NCBI GenBank assembly: GCA_013205645.1
Contig: JABMMH010000186.1
Location: 1 to 10,924 of the forward strand
Origin: Polaromonas sp.
Lineage (GTDB): Bacteria > Pseudomonadota > Gammaproteobacteria > Burkholderiales > Burkholderiaceae_C
Length of the DNA stretch: 10,924 nucleotides
Direction: 5' to 3'
Positions 5,609-10,924 of this stretch are shown here, piece after piece. Positions within the stretch are counted from its first letter, which is position 1. Each line of letters begins with the position of its first letter. Made by a program: the position numbers and the translations under genes. The notes beneath the pieces are model-generated. The model did not search any database and had not been told where the DNA came from. It saw only the letters and a program-made list of their open reading frames with translations.

Positions 5609-6858
5609 GTCAAGCCAGCCTTTTTCGCGGCCATCGCTTGCGCGCAGGCAAAGCCTGACGCCCAAGCCCATTGAAAGTTGTAGCCGCCTAGCCAGCCGGT
5701 CACGTCAACAACCTCTCCAATGAAGTACAGGCCGGGCTGTGTCGATTCCATGCTTTGCGAGGACAGGTCGCGGGTGTCGACGCCGCCGGTGGTGACCTCG
5801 GCTTTTTTGTAGCCTTCGGTGCCGGTGGGTGTCAGTTGCCAGTCGGCCAGCCGCGCGGCCAGTGTTTGCAGGGCTTTGTCGGGCGCGTCGCTGATGGGGC
5901 GTTGCAGGGCTGGCTCGTCGCCGACCCAAGCGTCAGCGAGACGGCTGGGCACCAGCGCGCCGAGTTCGTTGGCGATCAGCTTGCGCGACTGGTTTTTTGC
6001 TTTTAGCAGCGTGGCGTTGAGGTCGGTGCCTGGCGCCAAGTTGATGCGCACCGGCTGGCCTTCGCGCCAGAAGCTGGAGATTTGCAGCACGGCCGGACCG
6101 CTCAAGCCGCGGTGGGTGAACAGCAAGTCTTCCGAAAAAACGACAGATTTTTTGCGTTGCTTGGGTGTGGCATCGGCCGGGTTGGTCTCGATCTGCACCG
6201 GCAGCGCCAAGCCGGCCAACTGCGCATAAGCGGCCCAGCCTGCGCCATCAAAGGTCAGTGGCACCAAGGCGGCGCGTGGCTCGACCAAGCGCAGGCCAAA
6301 TTGGCTGGCGATGCGGTAGCCAAAGTCGGTTGCGCCGATCTTTGGGATCGACAGACCGCCGGTGGAAATAACCACCTGCGTGGCCTTGATCAGTCCGCGG
6401 TCGCTGTCAATTTGGTAGCCGCTGTCAAAGCTGGCGTCCCCAGTCGCTGCGCTGCGCACGTTTTTGACGCTGCACGGTTGCCAGCGCTCGACACCGCCGG
6501 CGGCACATTCGGCCAGCAGCAGGTTGATGATGTCTTCGGCCGAGCGGTCGCAAAACAGCTGGCCTTTGTGCTTTTCATGAAATGGGACTTGGTGCTTTTG
6601 CAACAGCTCAATGAAATCTTGCGGCGTGTAACGCGACAGGGCAGAGCGGCAAAAGTGCGGGTTCTCGCTCAAGAACTGCGCCGGGCTGGCTTCGCGGTTG
6701 GTGAAGTTGCAGCGGCCGCCGCCCGAGATGCGGATTTTTTCCGCGACTTTCTCGCTGTGGTCCAAGACCAGAACTTTCAAACCCAGCTGGCCGGCCACGC
6801 CCGCACAAAAAAGGCCGGCGGCGCCAGCGCCAATGATCACAACGTCAAATGAATGCAT
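5602..6858 (-). CDS. yhiN: HI0933/YhiN-family FAD-dependent oxidoreductase
   Basis: The 418-residue product is a flavoprotein of the HI0933/BaiN family (NAD(P)/FAD-dependent oxidoreductase, also called aminoacetone oxidase-like). An FAD-binding Rossmann motif begins at once: VVIIGAGAAGLFCA (6-19), with the acidic residue of the second strand at about 33 (VLDHSEK). The family signature ISGGGRCNFTN is at 44-54. The C-terminal second FAD contact is the GLYFIGEVVDVTGWLGGYNFQWAWASG block near 380-408. No substrate can be read from the sequence; most members are uncharacterised. The frame is open up to 6978, but the upstream 40 codons have no homology pattern and overlap cobA, so the ATG at 6856-6858 (MHSFDVVIIG) is chosen. 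It follows cobA by 40 bases on the same strand, so it may be the last gene of the nasA run, although nothing ties it to nitrate assimilation. Confidence 0.9.
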   Translation of the reverse strand: MHSFDVVIIGAGAAGLFCAGVAGQLGLKVLVLDHSEKVAEKIRISGGGRCNFTNREASPAQFLSENPHFCRSALSRYTPQDFIELLQKHQVPFHEKHKGQLFCDRSAEDIINLLLAECAAGGVERWQPCSVKNVRSAATGDASFDSGYQIDSDRGLIKATQVVISTGGLSIPKIGATDFGYRIASQFGLRLVEPRAALVPLTFDGAGWAAYAQLAGLALPVQIETNPADATPKQRKKSVVFSEDLLFTHRGLSGPAVLQISSFWREGQPVRINLAPGTDLNATLLKAKNQSRKLIANELGALVPSRLADAWVGDEPALQRPISDAPDKALQTLAARLADWQLTPTGTEGYKKAEVTTGGVDTRDLSSQSMESTQPGLYFIGEVVDVTGWLGGYNFQWAWASGFACAQAMAAKKAGLTG

Positions 6859-6898
6859 GCGGGGAGTGTATTGCTCTCCGGCACGACCGGGCGTGGAG

Positions 6899-7708
6899 TC
6901 AGGCGGCCCGAATAGATTCGGGGTCGGTTGATTCGGGATGTGCTGCTGCCAGCGCCAAGGCGCTGACCACGTCGCCAACCACGATGACTGACGGGCTGGC
7001 CATGCCGTTGTCTTGGATGGCAGCAGCCAGCGTGCCCAGCGTGGTGCTGATGTGGCGCTGCGTGGCCAGTGAGGCGTTTTGAATCACCACCACGGGCGTG
7101 CCCGCCGGCAAGCCGGTCAACAACTCGTCTTGAATGCGGCTTGCACCACTCACGCCCATGTAAATCACCAAAGTGAGGCGGGCGCTGTGCGCGGTGGCGG
7201 CCAAGGCTGGCCAGTCGGTGCCGGCATCGCCGGGCTTGGCGTGGCCAGTGACGAACACCACGCCGTGCGCATGTTGGCGGTGCGTCAGCGGCACGCCGAG
7301 GCTGGTCACGGCGGCCAAGCCAGCCGTGATGCCGTTGATGACTGTGACCTGAATGCCGGCGGCCTGCAAGTGCTCCAACTCTTCGCCGCCACGGCCAAAA
7401 ATAAAGGGGTCACCGCCTTTGAGGCGCACCACGTTCTCGCCTTCAAGGGCGGCCATGATCATGAGTTTTTCGATGAAGGCTTGTGGTGTGGACTTGCAAC
7501 CGCCACGCTTGCCGACATAGACGATGCGCGCGGTGGCCGGTGCAAAGGCGACGATTTCGTCGCTGACCAAGTCATCGACCAGCAGCACGCTGGCGGCTTG
7601 AATGGCTTTCAGCGCTTTGATGGTGAGGAGCTCAGGATCGCCCGGGCCGGCACCGACCAGCGTGCACTGGCCGCGGACGTTTTTGAAGGAGGTGTTGTCG
7701 CTGTTCAT
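6899..7708 (-). CDS. cobA: Uroporphyrinogen-III C-methyltransferase (SUMT)
   Basis: SUMT uses two S-adenosylmethionine molecules to methylate uroporphyrinogen III at C2 and C7, giving precorrin-2, the precursor of siroheme and cobalamin. This 269-residue protein is the stand-alone CobA type, without the dehydrogenase/ferrochelatase half of CysG. Visible motifs are TLVGAGPGDPELLTIKA (16-32), the VYVGKRGG segment (63-70), VVRLKGGDPFIFGRGGEE (93-110) and GITAGLAAVTSLGVPLTHR (126-144). The ATG overlaps the ybiB stop as ATGA (7705-7708), typical of coupled translation. With nasA and ybiB upstream on the same strand, the likely purpose is siroheme for the assimilatory nitrite reductase, perhaps sulfite reductase too. 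The second siroheme enzyme activity (dehydrogenase/chelatase) is not encoded in the window. Confidence 0.96.
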   Translation of the reverse strand: MNSDNTSFKNVRGQCTLVGAGPGDPELLTIKALKAIQAASVLLVDDLVSDEIVAFAPATARIVYVGKRGGCKSTPQAFIEKLMIMAALEGENVVRLKGGDPFIFGRGGEELEHLQAAGIQVTVINGITAGLAAVTSLGVPLTHRQHAHGVVFVTGHAKPGDAGTDWPALAATAHSARLTLVIYMGVSGASRIQDELLTGLPAGTPVVVIQNASLATQRHISTTLGTLAAAIQDNGMASPSVIVVGDVVSALALAAAHPESTDPESIRAA

Positions 7709-8619
7709 AGTTGCGATGTCAGATGCAAGATGTGTTCCACCTGTCGTGCAATCGGTCCCGGTACCGGTTCTGCGCCTGACAGAATCGACTCAATATACGC
7801 CGCAGTGCTGGCCGAATCAATGGCTTTCGGCAGCTTCGGCAAACTGACGAGCGTGCCGGCTTGGGCTGGCTGCAACTCAATGCGTTGGCCCTGCACATAA
7901 CCATCCATCGGCGGTGTGCGCCGGGCATCGGCGACCACTTCGCCTTCCGTGCCGCGCAGCAGCAAGGCGTTGGCCTGCATCAGCGCCAAAGTTTGCGCCA
8001 TCGAGACGGCGTATTCGGGGTGCGTGTAGCTGCTGACCACCAGCGCTTTGCCAAAGCAAGGGTTCATCAACTTGACCAAGCTGTGCGCCGGATTCCGCAG
8101 ACCGACCAGACGCCGCACATCGAGCAGACGTTTCAGGCCGGGGCTCAGCAGCTCGGTTGGGGCAAAGGCCACGCTGCCGGCTTCGATCGGCGCCACAGTG
8201 GTCAGCGCCGGAATAGTCAGCGCCTGCAGCACGTCCGAGCTCAAGACCCGGGTTGATTCTGTCGCGGTGCCATGCACCAGCACAGCCAAGCCTTCGCGGG
8301 CCAGCAGCAAGGCCAGCAGGGGTGTCAAGACCGGCAGCTTTCGGGCGCCGTTGTAGCTGGGCAAAACCACCGTGCAGACAGCGCTGTCTGCCAGCGCCGG
8401 AAAGCGTTGCAAGCGCGCATGGGCCGCGTCCAAGAAGCCTGCCATCTCTTGCGGTGTTTCGCCTTTGATGCGCATGGCCAGGCAAAAGGCGCCGACTTCA
8501 AGGTCGGTCACTGTGCCGTCCAGCACTTGACCGAGCAGGTCTGCGGCCTGTTCACGGCTGAGCGAGCGCGCGCCATCTTTGCCGCGGCCAATTTCTTTGA
8601 TGTAGTGACTGATTCCCAT
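7705..8619 (-). CDS. ybiB: TrpD2-like nucleic-acid-binding protein YbiB
   Basis: The 304-residue product resembles E. coli YbiB (TrpD2), which has the fold of anthranilate phosphoribosyltransferase but binds nucleic acids rather than acting as that enzyme. The start MGISHYIKEIGRGKDGARSL closely parallels E. coli YbiB. The glycine-rich GTGGD phosphoribosyl motif of true TrpD is replaced by PSYNGARK (87-94), as in the YbiB subfamily. Further matches are LTPLLALLLAREG (98-110), GLRNPAHSLVKL and the RGTEGEV segment near 222-228. The stop codon overlaps the cobA ATG by four bases, and nasA ends 44 bases upstream, so ybiB lies inside a nitrate assimilation run. Automated pipelines often label such proteins glycosyl transferase or anthranilate phosphoribosyltransferase; the missing motif argues against tryptophan synthesis. 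The true cellular role is unknown. No clear ribosome binding site precedes the ATG. Confidence 0.9.
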   Translation of the reverse strand: MGISHYIKEIGRGKDGARSLSREQAADLLGQVLDGTVTDLEVGAFCLAMRIKGETPQEMAGFLDAAHARLQRFPALADSAVCTVVLPSYNGARKLPVLTPLLALLLAREGLAVLVHGTATESTRVLSSDVLQALTIPALTTVAPIEAGSVAFAPTELLSPGLKRLLDVRRLVGLRNPAHSLVKLMNPCFGKALVVSSYTHPEYAVSMAQTLALMQANALLLRGTEGEVVADARRTPPMDGYVQGQRIELQPAQAGTLVSLPKLPKAIDSASTAAYIESILSGAEPVPGPIARQVEHILHLTSQL

Positions 8620-8644
8620 AGGCTGCGATTGTCTGCGAAGCTAG

Positions 8645-8659
8645 ATAACCTGTGGTTAT
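8645..8659 (-). other. Small inverted repeat between nasA and ybiB
   Basis: ATAACC and GGTTAT are separated by three bases, four bases after the nasA stop in the 44-base gap. The six-pair AU-rich stem has no U-tract after it, so it is unlikely to be a terminator. It might be an RNA-processing or stabilising hairpin at the nasA 3' end. Confidence 0.3.
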
Positions 8660-8663
8660 AAAC

Positions 8664-10924
8664 TCATGCAAGGACTGGCCGCGCTGAGCGCACCAAGCGT
8701 TTGAGTTCTGGCACGCAGGAGCCGCAGTTGGTGCCGCATTTCAGCGCGCTTTGAAGCGCCTCCAAGCGTTGTGCGTCGCGCATCAAATCGGCGGCGCCGC
8801 CGGCATCTTCGTGAATCAACGCCAACTGGTCTGCGATGGCGGCATCGGTGACGTTGAAGCAGGTGCAAACCGGCTTGCCGCGGGATTGCACTGCCATCGG
8901 CGCTTTGGCGCCTGGCAGCAGCAGTTGGCGGCCGTAGGCTTGCGCTGGCAACTCTTCGAGTAGCAGTGTTTTGATCCAGGCCTCGGCGCTGGTGTCGCCG
9001 GCCAACACAAAGCCGGTGAGTTCGACCTGATCGCCTTGGCGCTCCAGCCGAGCCGTGCGGTGCTGGCCTTTTTTGAGGTCGGCGTAGCGCAGCGTGTCAG
9101 CGCCGCTCAGGCCGAGTGCTGCCTCGATGTGCGCCAGCACGCTGGCGCTGGGCGCTTCATAGCCGGCAGCGCGGAACAGCACGCCAGTGCGTTCGCGACT
9201 GCCGTCGGCCAGCGGCGTGTTGTTTGAAAACGGCACGCAACTGGTGAAAGGGAAAGCCGCCATCAGGTGTTTGAGTTGGGTCCGTGCGGACAGGGCTTCA
9301 CTGGCGGGCAGCCAAGCCATGGCCAGCAGGGACCAAGGCAGTTCAGCCTTGAGAATTTTGACGGCGGCGTGCTTCAGTTCGGGCTGTTTGGAGCTAGGGC
9401 AGTAGGCCGAGGTGGTCAAGGCGTTGACCCCGGCCAGACGCTCGCCTTGGCTGGAAACGCCGCTTAAATATTCTTCACCCCAGTGCATCGCCATGAAGGC
9501 TTGGCTGACGGCGACTTCAGGTGACGCTTGCAAGGGCACCACGATGGAGCCGCGCTTGGAGGTGACGTGCACCAAGTCGCCTTCTTTGAGCAGGCGGCGC
9601 GTCATGTCTTGCACGTTCATCTGCAGCGCCGGTTCGGCCGCATGGCCAAACAAGCGGCCCAGCGTGCCGGTGCGGCTCATCCCATGCCATTGGTCGCGCA
9701 GGCGGCCGGTGGTCAGTGAAAAAGGAAAGTGCGACTCGCGCGGCTCGGTCACCGGTCGGTAAACCGTGTTGACAAAGCGCGCTTTGCCGTCAGGCGTGGG
9801 GAAAATGCCGTCTTCATACAGTCGCTGTTGGCCCACGGTTTGGCCTTCTTTCATCGGCCATTGCTGCGGCGCTTCGTCGAGCATGGCGTAGCTCATGCCG
9901 GTGATGTCGAGGTCGCGGCCACGGGTCGACTCGCGGTGTTCGTTCCAGATGGCTTCGACGCCCGCGGTTTCGTCGGTCAGCGAATAAGGGAACAGCGTTT
10001 GGCCCGTCAGGAGCCGAGACGGCAGCAACTTTTCAAGCCGCTGTGCAAAGTCTTGCGCAATCGACCAGTCATGCCGTGTTTCGCCGGGGGCTGCAACGGC
10101 GGGGCGGACGCGGCTGATGCGGCGTTCACTGTTGGTGACCGTGCCGGTTTTTTCGCCCCAGGTGGTGGCGGGCAGCAGCAGGTCGGCAAAGTCGCAGGTG
10201 CTGGCAGTCGCGAAGGCTTCTTGCACGACAACGAACTCGGCACGTTCGAGTGCGCGGCGCACGGTGGTTTGGTCTGGCATCGACTGCGCCGGGTTGGTGC
10301 AGGCAATCCACAAGGCCTTGATCTCGCCATCGGCTGCGGCTTGGAACATCTCGACCGCTGACTTGCCAGCTTGCTCAGGCACTGAGGGCAGACCCCACAA
10401 GGCGGCGACTTCCGCGCGGTGCTGCGGGTTGGCGAGGTCGCGGTGCGCGCTCAATAAATTGGACAAACCGCCGACTTCACGACCGCCCATGGCGTTCGGC
10501 TGGCCGGTCAGTGAAAACGGCCCGGCACCCGGTTTCCCAATGTGGCCAGTGGCCAGATGCAGGTTGATCAGCGCGGCATTTTTGGCGGTGCCGCTGCTGG
10601 ATTGGTTCAGGCCCTGGCAGTACAGGCTGAGTGTGGCGGCAGAGGTCGCGAACAGGCGCGCGGCGGTCAGCAAATCTTCTTTGTTGATGCCGCAGGTCTG
10701 CGACACCAGCTCGGGCGTGTAGTCCCGAACCGTCGCTTTGAGCGCCTCAAAACCCGTGGTGTGCGCGGCGATGTAGGCGGCGTCCGTCCAGCCTTCCCAC
10801 AACATGATGTGCAGCAAGCCGTTGAAGAGTGAGACGTCGGTGCCCGGCAGGATGGGCAAGTACAAGTCGGCGATTTCGGCGGTGTCGGTGCGGCGCGGAT
10901 CACAAAAAATAATCTTCAGCGCCG
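8664..10924 (-). CDS. nasA: Assimilatory nitrate reductase catalytic subunit NasA (5' end beyond the right edge)
   Basis: The last 752 full codons of a molybdopterin oxidoreductase are visible; the N-terminus, with the expected [4Fe-4S] cysteine motif, lies outside. NasA reduces nitrate to nitrite in the cytoplasm with a bis-MGD molybdenum cofactor. The fragment opens with KIIFCDPRRTDTAEIADLYL, an MGD-contact segment of the family; a TTG at 10863-10865 is internal, not the start. GQPNAMGGREVGG follows at fragment residues 140-152. The C-terminal MGD-binding domain begins near 400 (TTGRLRDQWHGMSRTG) and contains SSKQPELKHAAV near 505. The end is a BFD-like [2Fe-2S] domain: CTCF at 686-689, then cysteines 729, 733 and 736 in KCGTNCGSC. 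This fused domain marks the Klebsiella-type NasA and suggests electrons arrive through it from a reductase partner not seen here. ybiB and cobA follow on the same strand, consistent with an operon. Confidence 0.95.
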   Translation of the reverse strand, partial: ALKIIFCDPRRTDTAEIADLYLPILPGTDVSLFNGLLHIMLWEGWTDAAYIAAHTTGFEALKATVRDYTPELVSQTCGINKEDLLTAARLFATSAATLSLYCQGLNQSSSGTAKNAALINLHLATGHIGKPGAGPFSLTGQPNAMGGREVGGLSNLLSAHRDLANPQHRAEVAALWGLPSVPEQAGKSAVEMFQAAADGEIKALWIACTNPAQSMPDQTTVRRALERAEFVVVQEAFATASTCDFADLLLPATTWGEKTGTVTNSERRISRVRPAVAAPGETRHDWSIAQDFAQRLEKLLPSRLLTGQTLFPYSLTDETAGVEAIWNEHRESTRGRDLDITGMSYAMLDEAPQQWPMKEGQTVGQQRLYEDGIFPTPDGKARFVNTVYRPVTEPRESHFPFSLTTGRLRDQWHGMSRTGTLGRLFGHAAEPALQMNVQDMTRRLLKEGDLVHVTSKRGSIVVPLQASPEVAVSQAFMAMHWGEEYLSGVSSQGERLAGVNALTTSAYCPSSKQPELKHAAVKILKAELPWSLLAMAWLPASEALSARTQLKHLMAAFPFTSCVPFSNNTPLADGSRERTGVLFRAAGYEAPSASVLAHIEAALGLSGADTLRYADLKKGQHRTARLERQGDQVELTGFVLAGDTSAEAWIKTLLLEELPAQAYGRQLLLPGAKAPMAVQSRGKPVCTCFNVTDAAIADQLALIHEDAGGAADLMRDAQRLEALQSALKCGTNCGSCVPELKRLVRSARPVLA

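Noticed and set aside
6082..6852. Long plus-strand open frame of 256 codons opposite the flavoprotein gene
   Set aside because: It is a shadow of the strongly matching minus-strand gene; its translation has no recognisable motif and reflects high GC at third positions.
6859..6978. Extension of the flavoprotein reading frame upstream of its ATG
   Set aside because: The added 40 residues lack family similarity and overlap the end of cobA; the FAD motif begins right after the ATG at 6858.
7079..7900. Plus-strand open frame of 273 codons opposite cobA and the end of ybiB
   Set aside because: It crosses two well-supported genes on the other strand and shows no family pattern.
9729..10361. Plus-strand open frames opposite nasA (also 10117-10722)
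   Set aside because: They are antisense to a conserved nitrate reductase coding region and have no motif or ribosome binding site.
10863..10865. TTG as the start codon of nasA
   Set aside because: The frame continues upstream with conserved family sequence (DPRRTDTAEIADL), so the gene begins beyond the window.

Overview
The window is ordinary, densely packed chromosomal DNA with high GC. Protein sequences and gene order suggest a betaproteobacterium of the order Burkholderiales, most likely Comamonadaceae (a Rhodoferax-, Polaromonas- or Limnohabitans-like organism). This assignment rests on recalled family resemblance, not on a database search. I see no mobile element, CRISPR array, tRNA, rRNA or phage gene. 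No stretch over 300 bases lacks a gene; the longest gap is about 180 bases, upstream of rpsU.

Layout, left to right. (1) The 5' part of suhB (inositol monophosphatase family) leaves the left edge on the minus strand. It is divergent from a plus-strand pair, trmJ (tRNA 2'-O-methyltransferase) and cysE (serine acetyltransferase). (2) A minus-strand pair, darP (ribosome assembly factor, YjgA) and mogA (molybdopterin adenylyltransferase), overlaps by 14 bases and meets cysE tail to tail. (3) pmbA/tldE (metalloprotease partner subunit) lies on the plus strand, only 23 bases head to head from darP. (4) rpsU (ribosomal protein S21) and yqeY are on the minus strand with a clear intrinsic terminator between them. 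rpsU has a long leader with a perfect TATAAT -10 element and several palindromes. (5) A minus-strand run at the right holds an assimilatory nitrate reductase (nasA, 5' end beyond the right edge), ybiB (TrpD2-like nucleic-acid-binding protein), cobA (uroporphyrinogen-III C-methyltransferase) and a HI0933/YhiN-type flavoprotein.

Functional links. nasA and cobA fit together: nitrate reductase makes nitrite, and the assimilatory nitrite reductase that follows needs siroheme, whose synthesis starts with CobA. mogA, elsewhere in the window, makes an intermediate of the molybdenum cofactor that NasA needs. suhB, trmJ, darP and rpsU all concern RNA or ribosome function, but they sit in separate units and probably reflect inherited gene order rather than one system.

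I found no convincing new biological system. The observations most worth a second look are non-coding: a predicted hairpin and palindromes in the rpsU leader, a symmetric -10-like element serving the very short darP/pmbA divergent gap, and a GC-rich hairpin just before the trmJ start codon. The repeated placement of ybiB in a nitrate assimilation run is also of interest.
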